Of a stretch of DNA of 36,823 bases, positions 9,600 to 19,231 are shown one piece after another. Every line of letters starts with the position of its first letter. Position 1 is the stretch's first letter. Location: assembly GCF_000350225.1 (NCBI RefSeq), contig NW_005178514.1:1-36823 (forward strand), in the 5' to 3' direction. A model generated the notes under the pieces. It was not told where the DNA came from, did not search any database, and saw nothing but the letters and a program-made list of their open reading frames with translations. A program made the translations under genes and the position numbers. Origin of the DNA: Chondrus crispus. Its lineage: Eukaryota; Rhodophyta; Florideophyceae; Gigartinales; Gigartinaceae.

Positions 9600-10085
9600 A
9601 CTCGACCAATGTAAGTCTGACCAAATGTTGTGGGATTGGGCAGTTGCCATTTGCCGGTTGTTTCTACTCGCAGTATGATGAGTGGTTGCCGGACTATGGA
9701 GCAAAGTTTTTCAGTATAGAAAGAACGTGGGGGATACCGCACTCCATGGACCACCACGTCTTTGGGAGCGCCACGACGACCTCGAAAGATCGCTACGACC
9801 CGATCAAAGAAAGCCTGCTGTCTCTCGATGATGTCGTTGACAGTATCCTCCAAAAAGTTGTTCAGCCCCTCCGGATCTGTCTGGGACAACCCTGACTGTG
9901 CCGAAAGAATAATATCTTCAACGTGGAGATTTCGCACTGTGTACAGTGGGATGGGGACATGCTTGACGAGTTGTTCTTTGTGTATCTCGAGTAAAATTGC
10001 ATGCTTCTGCTTGCCCTCTCTCGCGGACAGTGCAGTGGCAACTGTGGAGCCTGGTTGCACGATTACTGGTTTCGATCGCCTGACG
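9347..10085 (-). CDS. Hypothetical protein, convergent partner of the recombinase
   Basis: The minus-strand frame is open from about 10,426 to a stop at 9347 but has no ATG before MLQCYRS. Above about 10,085 it runs through a G-rich tract (read as Pro/Arg) that is probably not coding, so the start is unknown and an upstream exon is likely. The believable part runs from KPVIVQPGSTVATALSAREG through VEDIILSAQSGLSQTDPEGL, a helical FLEDTVNDIIERQQAFFDRV and a Lys/Arg-rich part to AFCRKPSPGTDE. A candidate 3' splice site (TTTACGCTGTCTTGCAG) at about 9190 leads to a 31-codon frame (NGVLKRTREAKAHTLWEIPM..., stop 9092-9094). Both are kept in the two duplicated copies, so the gene may have a last exon there. 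I recognise no family. Its convergent position suggests it may belong to the same element as the recombinase. Confidence 0.45.
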
Positions 10086-10332
10086 TCTGGCGCGGGCGGG
10101 CGGGTGGGCGGGCGAGCGGGCGGGCGGGCGAAGGCGAAGGGCGAGCGAGCGATGAGGAGAACGGGCAACGACGGCAATGCGACGACGACGACGATGACGG
10201 GGGCGGGTGGGGCGGGGTGGGGCGGGGTGGGGCGGGGGGCGCGGCGCGGTGAGGCGGGACGGGACGGGACGGTGGGGTGCGGGGTGATGTGCGGACAGCG
10301 GGCGGGGGCGGCAGCGGCGGGTGGGTGGGTGA
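10079..10332 (+). repeat. G-rich simple-sequence tract, quadruplex-prone
   Basis: Runs of GGGC, GGGT, GGGGC and GGGAC with almost no other bases occur on the plus strand, for example GGGCGGGCGGGTGGGCGGGC and GGTGGGGCGGGGTGGGGCGG. Many runs of three or more G sit within a few bases of each other, the classic pattern for G-quadruplexes. On the minus strand it is C-rich and ends near CAG/CAG sites at about 10,085, so it could form part of an intron of the minus-strand gene. Confidence 0.75.
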
Positions 10333-10770
10333 CAATAAAAAATAAAAAATAAAAAAAGAAGAAATTGAGTATTGAAGCGGAAGAGCTGATTGCAGTACAC
10401 CCCACACCGTACAGGTTTGTTTTCACCCTTTCCGCAATGGTGTAAATTGCGCATCAAGCGCTGTTTCCAGTTGATCATACAGTAGAAATTAGTAAATTAA
10501 TCTCGTAACGCCGTCAGAAACTTATGACAAAACAACATCTGCGCAACTTACAGAAAGAAAGCTTACTCTAAACCACACCGTCGTTACGTGGCACACTCCC
10601 CGCTTCAGTCAGTCAACTTGCTCCTTACAGGGCCCCCACAATCGGACTCGGATCGGACTTAGAATCGAACTCGCAACCACAGACACTGTCAGCCACTAAC
10701 TCGGACAACTGGGACACTGGGACCACAAACTGCACTGCTTACACTGGATTGGATTTCACCGCCGTCCCCA
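10333..10770. other. Intergenic, no gene recognised
   Basis: AT-rich opening (AATAAAAAATAAAAAAT), then unique sequence with several GGACTCGGATCGGACTTAG-like words at about 10,640-10,720. No frame is worth calling. Confidence 0.4.
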
Positions 10771-11290
10771 TAGGTATTTATTGTCGCCATCCCCGTAGCC
10801 TAAGCCCATTCGTACAACCTAAGCCCACCAGCCTAAGCCCAGCAACAACAACCTAAGCCCACTTCCCAACCTAAGCCCACAACCCTCAGCCCACAACCAT
10901 AACCTAAGCCCACCTCCCAACCTAAGCCCACCAGCCTAAGCCCACCCCCTCACCAAAGTACCGAAGCATCCTAAGTCCATAAGTACACAAAAGTAAACCT
11001 AAGTACATCATCCCTACCTAAGCACGTAAGCACGTAAGCACTTAAGCACGTAATCACGTAAGCACGTAATCACATAATCACATAATCACGTAAGCACGTA
11101 ATCACGTAATCTCCTCAGCACATAATCACATAAGCACGTAATCACCTAAGCACATAAGCACATAATCACATAACCCCCTAATCCACCCAAACACCTAAGC
11201 ACCTAAGCTACTAACCCTCTTAATCTCCTAACCACTCCTCACCACCCCTAACCCTCCTAACCACCCCTAACCACCTAATGCCCTAATCTA
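10771..11290. repeat. Interstitial telomere-like array
   Basis: It opens with CCTAAGCCCA units (10,795-10,950), passes into CACGTAAGCACGTAATCACATAATC units (11,010-11,170) and ends in CCTAACCACCCCTAACC units (11,200-11,285). The CCTAA core and strand orientation are the same as in the array at the left edge, so this looks like a second, internal and diverged array. Confidence 0.75.
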
Positions 11291-11395
11291 TAGTATATAC
11301 GTCCTCTTCCCACCGAATCCCCTACTCCTCTAAATCTCCGAATCCCACCGAATCCCCTACTCCTCTAAATCTCCGAATCCCACCGAATCCCTAAA
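11291..11395. repeat. AT core plus 35-bp tandem repeat closing the array
   Basis: TATAGTATATACGTCCT is followed by a 35-bp unit beginning CCCACCGAATCCCCTACTCC that starts at 11,309 and 11,344, with a partial third copy at 11,379. The AT core and the CCCCTACTCC word parallel the junction at 430-490. Confidence 0.8.
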
Positions 11396-11565
11396 GTACA
11401 AAAACCATCCTACTCCTAAATCCCTTACTCTATATTATAAAAGGAAATATCCCCATTCCCAGAATACATGGAGATGGGATTGGGGATGCCGCCCTGCATG
11501 AAAATGTCCTCGTCGTCGCTGGAGCTGTTGCTTTCCTACGTCATATCGTTATCGCGGCGGCGCTG

Positions 11566-11800
11566 GTGTCAAATGGCGGCGGCGGCGGCGCGGGGGTTCA
11601 ACGGCGGCGTCGGTGGCGTCCAACAGCGGCGGCAGTGGCGTTAAACGGCGGCGGCGGCGCTGGGGTCAAACGGCGGCGGCGGTGGCATCAAACGGCGGCG
11701 GCGGCGGTGGGGTCAAACGGCGGCGGCGGTGGCATCAAACGGCGGCAGCAGTAACGTCCAACGGCAGCAGAGACAGCAAACGGCGAAGGGGGTGACAGCG
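11566..11800 (+). repeat. GGC-rich minisatellite
   Basis: Irregular repeats built from GGCGGCGGCGG, GTGGC or GGGGT and CAAACGGC, unit about 24-30 bp. Frames through it on both strands (Gly/Arg-rich, or Pro-rich on the minus strand) are products of the repeat and are not called as genes. The following bases to about 11,930 are purine-rich GGGAGATGGGGTGG-type sequence. Confidence 0.75.
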
Positions 11801-12004
11801 AACGGCGGCGGCGGGAGTGACAGGGCCGGGGAGCATGGCAGAAAATGGATGAGGGAGATGCAGGGAGGGAGATGGGGTGGAGGGGGATAGAGAGAGATGG
11901 AGGAGATGGGGAGGGATGATGGACGATGAATGGCAAAACTTTCGGTCGCATAAATACACAAATCCGCCCTCCTTATTCGGCAGCAACTTAAACGAGTAAT
12001 ATCA

Positions 12005-12057
12005 AGTAAATTTGCGCTTAATTTCAGCGCACTTGAACGCGCGTCTGTTCGGACATG
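12005..12057 (+). repeat. 53-bp block, copy 1 (identical at 19,179)
   Basis: A 53-bp sequence from AGTAAATTTGCGCTTAATTT to TCTGTTCGGACATG is present without a mismatch at 19,179-19,231 in the same orientation. It holds two small inverted repeats: TGCGCT/AGCGCA around a 7-nt loop, and GAAC/GTTC around GCGCGTCT. Copy 1 abuts the left end of the 552-bp satellite. Confidence 0.85.
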
Positions 12058-12062
12058 AGTAT

Positions 12063-14512
12063 AGTCAGTACCGAAATCCCACATACGACGATTGAGGCCC
12101 GCACGATACGTTTTTTGTCATAACGTATCGATCCTGACATATGCCCAAAACGTGTCGTCCTGCGGGAACTGACGACGGAACTACACATAGAACATTAAAT
12201 TGCGACGCCATATTGCGTAGTTCGTACGTGCGCATTGGGACGCAGTGGGTCTAATATGAGGCCCTGGATCTAAATCTGCCTGCTGTAATATGGCCCCCAG
12301 CACGATACGTTTTTAGGCATCTGACAAGCTTGCCAGACGCCGGACACGGTACGTGATAAAATATGAAGTTGAAAATATTGCTTGTGCGCCGCGCCTGTAA
12401 TCGGATAGGGCAAAAATTAAATTTTGCGCACTGATATTTTATTGGCTGTGGGCCGCTGTCGGCAAAATTTGGGCCAGAAATAGGCAACAGCAATGTGGCG
12501 AATGTAGCGCGTATGGCGGTACTGCCGTGTAAATCGACCTCAAATGTATCGTTCCACGGGAAAATTGGCGCCGTCAAAATCACCCAGAGCGAGAAATTTT
12601 GAGCCATGTACTGTAGTCAGTACCCAAATCCCACATACGACGATTGAGGCCCGGACGATACGTTTTTTGTCATAACGTATCGATCCTGACATATGCCCAA
12701 AACGTGTCGTCCTGCGGGAACTGACGATGGAACTACACATAGAACATTAAATTGCGACGCCATATTGCGTAGCTCGTACGTGCGCATTGGGACGCAGTGG
12801 GTCTAATATGAGGCCCTGGATCTAAATCTGCCTGCTGTAATATGGCCCCCAGCACGATACGTTTTTAGGCATCTGACAAGCTTGCCAGACGCCGGACACG
12901 GTACGTGATAAAATATGAAGTTAAAAATATTGCTTGTGCGCCGCGCCTATAATCGGAGAGGGCAAAAATTAAATTTTGCGCACTGATATTTTATTGGCTG
13001 TGGGCCGCCGTCGGCAAAATTTGGGCCAGAAATGGGCAACAGCAATGTGGCGAATGCAGGGCATATGGCGGTACCGCCGTGTAAATCGACCTACAACGTA
13101 TCGTTCCACGGGAAAAATGGCGCCGTCAAAATCACCCAGAGCGAGAAATTTTGAGCCATATACTGTAGTCAGTACCCAAATCCCACATAGACGATTGAGG
13201 CCCGCACGATACGTTTTTTGTCATAACGTATCGATCCTGACATATGCCCAAAACGTGTCGTCCTGCGGGAACTGACGACGGAACTACACATAGAACATTA
13301 AATTGCGACGCCATATTGCGTAGCTCGTACGTGCGCATTGGGACGCAGTGGGTCTAATATGAGGCCCTGGACCTAAATCTGCCTGCTGTAATATGGCCCC
13401 CAGCACGATACGTTTTTAGGCATCTGACAAGCTTGCCAGACGCCGGACACGGTACGTGATAAAATATGAAGTTAAAAATTAAATTTTGTGCACTGATATT
13501 TTATTGGCTGTGGGCCGCCGTCGGCAAAATTTGGGCCAGAAATGGGCAACAGCAATGTGGCGAATGCAGCGCATATGGCAGTACCGCCGTGTAAATCGAC
13601 CTAAAACGTATCGTTCCACGGGAAAAATGGCGCCGTCAAAATCACCCAGAGCGAGAAATTTTGAGCCATATACTGTAGTCAGTACCCAAATCCCACATAC
13701 GACGATTGAGGCCCGGACGATACGTTTTTTGTCATAACGTATCGATCCTGACATATGCCCAAAACGTGTCGTCCTGCGGGAACTGACGACGGAACTACAC
13801 ATAGAACATTAAATTGCGACGCCATATTGCGTAGTTCGTACGTGCGCATTGGAACGCAGTGGGTGTAATATGAGGCCCTGGACCTAAATCTGCCTGCTGT
13901 AATATGGCCCCCAGCACGATACGTTTTTAGGCATCTGACAAGCTTGCCAGACGCTGGACACGGTACGTGATAAAATATGAAGTTAAAAATATTGCTTGTG
14001 CGCCGCGCCTATAATCGGAGAGGGCAAAAATTAAATTTTGCGCACTGATATTTTATTGGCTGTGGGCCGCCGTCGGCAAAATTTGGGCCAGAAATGGGCA
14101 ACAGCAATGTGGCCAATGCAGCGCATATGAAGGTACCGCCGTGTAAATCGACCTAAAACGTATCGTTCCACGGGAAAAATGGCGCCGTCAAAATCACCCA
14201 GAGCGAGAAATTTTGAGCCATATACTGTAGTCAGTACCCAAATCCCACATACGACGATTGAGGCCCGGACGATACGTTTTTTGTCATTACGTATCGATCC
14301 TGACATATGCCTAAAACGTATCGTCCTGCGGTAACTGACGATGGAACTACACATAGAACATTAAATTGCGACACCATATTGCGTAGTTCGTACGTGCGCA
14401 TTGGGACGCAGTGGGTCTAATATGAGGCCTTGGACCTAAATCTGCCTGCTGTAATATGGCCCCCAGCACGATACGTTTTTAGGCATCTGACAAGCTTACC
14501 AGACACCGGACG
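12063..14512 (+). repeat. 552-bp satellite, five copies
   Basis: The word AGTCAGTAC begins units at 12,063, 12,615, 13,167, 13,677 and 14,229, so most units are 552 bp. The third unit is 510 bp because 42 bp near ATTGCTTGTGCGCCGCG are missing. The last unit stops at about 14,512. Copies differ by only a few per cent. Each unit carries several ACGATACG/CGTATCGT words in both orientations and a hairpin with 9-bp arms CGATACGTT/AACGTATCG around a 9-nt loop (12,104-12,130 in copy 1; one mismatch in the last copy). Minus-strand frames of about 107 codons are open in only two copies, so I do not call them as genes. Confidence 0.95.
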
Positions 14513-15468
14513 ATGGCGACGTTGTGCCCTATCTTGGACACGTGATGACGGCTGGAGACTCTCCATCCGTCAACACTTGTCCAAAGTTTACAGTTTGGCT
14601 TGGAGATCGCAATGATTTTATGCAGCAGTTTGGATTCTATTGGCACAGGGAGGACAAATTACAGAGAGTGGGAGCAGATTGCTCCCCGACACTGGCTGCA
14701 GTTGCGCTGTGGCATTTATAATCAGCACAAAATCTCACTTAGACCCTCCCCCCTCCCCACAAGTGTGCGACATCCTCCCCTCCCGCTCGCCTCTTCCTCC
14801 ATCATTTACCCGCCATAGCCCCGTTTTGAGCACCTGTCATGTGGACCCTTCCGCACCCTGGTGGGGTTGGTGCAGGCTCATACGTTCGATCATTACGAGC
14901 ACGAGATGCCTCGATACATACAAGCTGATAACGCAGGGCCGGAAGTAGCACAGTAAGGTACGCACTGACGTGAGTTGCAAATAGCGTCGAGCGTCTGTCG
15001 GTAGTTAGTGGAAGAAGAGGTAGTGGGAGGTGGTCGATGGGTCGCGAAAGTAGGTGCCAACTTCTGTGACTGCGTCACCCTCCTCTCTATCTACTTGTAT
15101 TCTGGCAATTCTTTCGTGAGTAGAAAGCGGATATATAATGATTACTGGAGGAAGAGCAAACAGAACCTATAGCAGAGATGGAGACGGACAGGTATGAAAT
15201 GCAGAGATGCCGCGGGAGAAACCAGGAAAGGACCATGCCCTGGGGCGAGTGGTGCACGTCGCACCTTTTAGTGTGTAATGCCCTCGCCATCACCCGTTTG
15301 TGTAATCAGGCTGCTTCGGATGCAGTAAGCGACGGCACGGACGTTCCGTAAGTTGCCGGGGATGCCGGAGAAAACTCTTTTATGAGTTCACAGCGGAAAC
15401 GCAACTGCTACTGTCGTTATCTATCGCATCACGACCTTTGAAATTTTTGTGACGAATTCTGCCGTGAC
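14513..15468. other. Intergenic, no gene recognised
   Basis: Begins where the satellite breaks off (GGACGATGGCGACG). Only short overlapping frames on both strands and no repeat of note. Confidence 0.4.
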
Positions 15469-16452
15469 CTATACATTGAAATGCAAGATGCAGGATTTCA
15501 AAAATCCCACATCATGGCCCCTTTCTCCTTCGGTTTTTTGATCTACATAGCAAGAACTGGCACTGGACCCACAAAATAGGGGCCCCTGTTTTGCCAAGTT
15601 CCGCAAATTTCCCTCAGCATTTGCACGTTCATGCAATGCCACACGCTCTAAAAAATGCATCTTCCATTACGTTCCAGGAAGACGTCAGGAGAGAAAAGGG
15701 TTGAAAGAGCAGGGTCGCGAGGGAATTAAAGGCGGTGGGTGTGTAAAGAGTGGCTGCTCTGATGACTCTAGAAGGATCATAGTGCATTTTTGTTGGCATG
15801 TTTCTGCCCCGCCCGTCCACATCCAAAATTTAGATGCGCCGTGAATAGCGACAACAAGTTGACATTTTCCAAAGATACACTTCGGTAGAGTTTGGAGCCT
15901 CCTTCCTTGACTCCTCATTGTACTTGATTGCGACGCATCACACATAATTCTATTGGCGACCTAGTTGCTAGTTGCAGTTTATATCCCGTCCAAACTACGA
16001 AATACCCTCAAATGACAAAAACCTCTCTCACGTGGGGTGATAGTGCAAAGTAGAGTGAGCAGTTATATTCATCTACGTTCATGCAATGCATTTTCCATTA
16101 CATTCCACTCCTTTGGCATCTTTTCCGAGCGAAAACGCCTGCTTCTCAGTTGCATTGACGTTGTCGCTCTTCTCTACAGCGTTCTCACACAGATCCGCTG
16201 CTCGCACTTTGTTACCTTCCATTCCTTCAGCACTCTTGGTTGGAAAAATGACGAGGTTCTCTATCATGCTTACGTCGTCATGCTTCCGATTACCCGCTGG
16301 TATAAGTCTTTAGCCTTGGCCGCATCGAACTCGTCAGCTTCTTTCCTCTTCTCCACCAAGAGACCAAGGCTACTCATTGCCGCACAGTCGTGCCATTCCA
16401 CTGCAGTCTCGTAAGACATTGTTGCGTGTCTCGCGCATAACCCGCCCCTCAC
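15469..16452 (-). pseudogene. Sel1-repeat protein remnant
   Basis: Pieces of minus-strand frame keep the Sel1-like repeat pattern (short TPR-like helical repeats with A-x-x-L-Y-x-R-A and G-V-E). The first, near 16,290-16,450, has EWHDCAAMSSLGLLVEKRKE then AAKAKDLYQRVIG. A frame change at about 16,270 leads to a second repeat with AEGMEGNKVRAADLCENAVE and DNVNATEKQAF, ending GVECNGKCIA and stop. A third piece at 15,469-15,660 has HFLERVALHERANAEGNLRN. The end of the second piece and the start of the third share the DNA word ACGTTCATGCAATGC (16,076 and 15,627), so one may be a duplicate. Sel1 proteins are adaptors. With at least two frame breaks this copy is very unlikely to work. Confidence 0.5.
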
Positions 16453-16784
16453 GCCCCTATAGTGAATAAAGTTTAAATTGAATCATAGCTTCTGCGGCAT
16501 CACACCGAGCCTTCGGGCATATTACGTCTCTCTCGATTCCGGCATGTAGCTTGCCGAAATGCGTATCGAAATTTCGGAACTGCAGTTGCTGCGATGCGAT
16601 ATAGTTTCATTTCATTTCTTTTTCACATTTTAATTTGAGAAATTCGTGAAAGGCAATCCCAGAGAGGAATTTTAAGACGACAGCCTGATGCCCCTTGTGT
16701 CCCAGGGTTTATTTGCTTCTTTCTGCAACAACACCAATCGGACTCGCACTAATTTTCGGTCTCCTACATCTCTTGACGCTCCCC
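16453..16784. other. Intergenic, no gene recognised
   Basis: AT-rich unique sequence. The plus-strand frame of the next gene is already open from 16,695, but its first ATG is at 16,785. Confidence 0.4.
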
Positions 16785-18379
16785 ATGAAAAGAGACATAT
16801 TGGATTGGCTTGAGGCCCTGCCTCGGAAACGATATCAGCGGTCATCTGCTCTTGCATACGGCAACAACAAAGTTGTCGATTGCCTGAACAACCTGCTTCT
16901 GACACTGCAGCAACAGCAACCGACTCTGGCAGATAACAAAGATGAAATTATCAGTTGGCTCAACGAGCTGCCTCTAAATCAGCAGGAGCTTTAATGCTGT
17001 TCGCGTGCCGAGATTGTTGGTAACGACGAAACACCATTTTGGGAGTTATTATATGACTATGAAAACCCCGGATCCGACTCGTCTAGTGCCTGGCACGAAG
17101 ACGATCCTGCACGAACTGTTGACGGAGAGGGTGAAAATGTGATCCAAATCTTGTCTACTCAAGAGAGCCGTCCCTTGACGCCTTCTTTCAGCTCCCTACA
17201 GAATAATCCGTTTTATCTCCATGCCATAGGAATGGGAAACGCTGTGCAATCGGCGCATAAATGCACCAGATCATCCTGCGTGCAGAACGGCTGGTTTTCC
17301 ATTCCTACAGAAGCAACTGCTTTTCGTGGACCGCAGCACAAGAGAACTTTGTCGCCCGAGTTATGTCCATGGCTGCGCAGTGGAACCTTTCGGAAAGCTC
17401 TGTTGCTTCTGATTTCTGTATATCGAAGTTTGCTCAGTCCAGACGGAGGCTAATTCATGATTACCAAAGTTCTCAAATGCGCATTTTAGAGCAACGGGGT
17501 ATATCGGCTACTGAAGACTTGGTTGCTAATTCTTCTTTGCTAGACAGGCAGACGAAATTTCTGTATTAGTGCAACCGCTCGTGTGCACTAGACTCGGTTG
17601 TGGCCCTTCTACCTTTCATCCTTTCTGCTGCAGAAGAATGCAGTTTGTACAAAAAGAGACTTGTGAGCGACGTATTTACTTGCCCAGGGGCAAGCATCGT
17701 TGGTGCCCTTCACTACTGCAGGTTCGCTAGCACGAAACAAGAGCAGTTGGTCTTTTCGAATCAGATTCGAGAGCTCTGTTTTGACGTTTCGGCATGGTAC
17801 TCCAAGAAGGCATTGCCAGTTCTTTGGACACCCGAAGATGATAGTCAGAGTGAACTTGATCTCCACGACGTTATAGAAGATGTGCTCAAGCCTCTCTTAG
17901 GAGGTGTTGAGAGCAAAGCCAGCGGTCAAGTACTCTTTCAAACATATGTATATAGGCTGCCACACAAGGAACTATCGGAATTGGCGAATTCAGACATTAT
18001 GTAGAGGTGGCTTCTAGATTGCATGGCATTGAGACGTGATGGACATGGGAGTGGGGTTTATTTCATTCAACTTCCACATCAAATAAGAAACAGACTCATT
18101 CTGAACAGAGTACATCAAGTTTTATGCACGCAATGGTCTGGATCAGTGGACGGAAAAACGGGAAGAGCGGTTGGATTCCTCAGCCATTGTGCCCACGTAA
18201 AGCAGCATTTCGTTTGCGGAATATGTTGGCCCAACGAGAAGATTTGGATTAATGACGGGTTAAGGGGGGGTTCTTTCATAGAGTTGGATGCCAAGACTGC
18301 CTTAAATTTAGGTAGGTCAAGATCCCGCATTGAAGTGGAATCCATCTTGATAGTATTCATAATCTCCAACCAGACATAA
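16785..18379 (+). pseudogene. Ubiquitin-specific-protease-like gene, interrupted
   Basis: A coding trace runs from the ATG at 16,785. It is broken by TAA at 16,992-16,994, a frame change at about 17,250-17,300, TAG at 17,567-17,569 and TAG at 18,002-18,004; after the frame change everything stays in one frame to TAA at 18,377-18,379. The last third resembles a C19/UCH cysteine peptidase. CNRSCALDSVVALLPFI, with Cys at 17,582, fits the Cys box (N-x-x-C-x-x-[ND]-S). QHFVCGICWPNEKIWINDGL, with His at 18,206 and Asn-Asp at 18,251-18,256, fits the His box, and VESILIVFIIS fits the final strand. These enzymes remove ubiquitin or ubiquitin-like tags. The N-terminal part is not recognised. Peptidases of this sort occur both as host genes and inside large DNA transposons. 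Mixed stop types argue for decay, not readthrough. Confidence 0.6.
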
Positions 18380-18751
18380 CCTGGCGGGTACCGTGTGCAA
18401 CGCATAAAACCCTGCTCATAAACGCTCCTTCAGCGGGGGAGATGTCCTATCTATGGTACTGCTAGCGAATACGATTTCCTGTGCTTTTTTAAAACGACTT
18501 CATTGCTCCAGGCCGCTCTTCCGCGGAAAAAGATTATGAAGAATAGAATATTCAATGCAGCTTAGCATTGCAGAGGCGCCAAACACGTGTAAACGGCAAA
18601 TAATGAAGAAATCATACTAATCACGGCGCATTCCTGCACGCAGATAAGAAAAATGTTCTTATGAAGCTGGTCAGCTCGGCTTGGAAAAATCGATCGTACA
18701 TGGTACGGCCGAGATCATCACATCTTCTCTTCTGTTGACCCTTCGCACATC

Positions 18752-19099
18752 ATGTTCGCGTCCACCACCATTGAAGGACATAATGTAGATGGGGTTCTGT
18801 TGTGTTACACTGACCCTAATCCCCTCCTTCCGAAAAGGGAAACTTGGCCCCCGGGTGGTGTTCTCCGCGACGACATTGAAAAATATGCCTTTCACAAGAA
18901 GCTTCCATCGGTCGTTTTTGTTAGCTGCATGCAGGAGGAACGTCCTCCTTTTGTGCTTGGGGGATATCTCTGTACTGAGAATAACTTCTTCATGATCTGG
19001 TCCCCTACTGACGGAAGTACTGGTCATAAGATGACGTCCATCCGGCTAACGGCTGCGGTCGGATGCATGTCGGCAATTTTCGACGTCCATCCGGTATGA
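18752..19099 (+). CDS. Hypothetical 115-residue frame after the peptidase pseudogene
   Basis: ATG at 18,752 opens a frame with even codon use, including PNPLLPKRETWPPGGVLRDD, LPSVVFVSCMQEERPPFVLG and GYLCTENNFFMIWSP. It is in the same frame as the peptidase but about 370 bases and several stops downstream, so it could be a later exon or remnant of the same gene, or an independent ORF. No family recognised. The 53-bp block at 19,179 follows its stop by about 80 bases. Confidence 0.35.
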   Translation: MFASTTIEGHNVDGVLLCYTDPNPLLPKRETWPPGGVLRDDIEKYAFHKKLPSVVFVSCMQEERPPFVLGGYLCTENNFFMIWSPTDGSTGHKMTSIRLTAAVGCMSAIFDVHPV

Positions 19100-19178
19100 T
19101 AAAATAATCAAATTTGGCCCTGTGCGCTTTGAAAATTTTCCAGATTTTTTTTAGCCAATGCGCACATCGTCAGACGAA

Positions 19179-19231
19179 AGTAAATTTGCGCTTAATTTCA
19201 GCGCACTTGAACGCGCGTCTGTTCGGACATG
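19179..19231 (+). repeat. 53-bp block, copy 2
   Basis: Identical to 12,005-12,057. Here it lies downstream of the peptidase pseudogene and its trailing frame, with no satellite after it. Confidence 0.85.

Noticed and set aside
10063..10478. Pro/Arg-rich N-terminal extension of the minus-strand gene, including a FFFFYFLFF stretch
   Set aside because: It comes from the G-rich tract and an A-rich run, lacks an ATG and is more likely intron or intergenic sequence.
11566..11951. Gly/Arg-rich and Pro-rich frames over the GGC minisatellite
   Set aside because: Several frames are open at once on both strands because of the repeat.
12540..14354. 107-codon minus-strand frame in the satellite
   Set aside because: It is open in only two of five units and broken in the others, and the satellite is better explained by non-coding boxes.
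16992..18004. Stop-codon reassignment or programmed readthrough in the peptidase gene
   Set aside because: The interruptions include TAA and TAG plus a frame change, and a TGA interrupts the EST1/SMG7-like gene. A single recoding rule does not explain these, while simple decay does.
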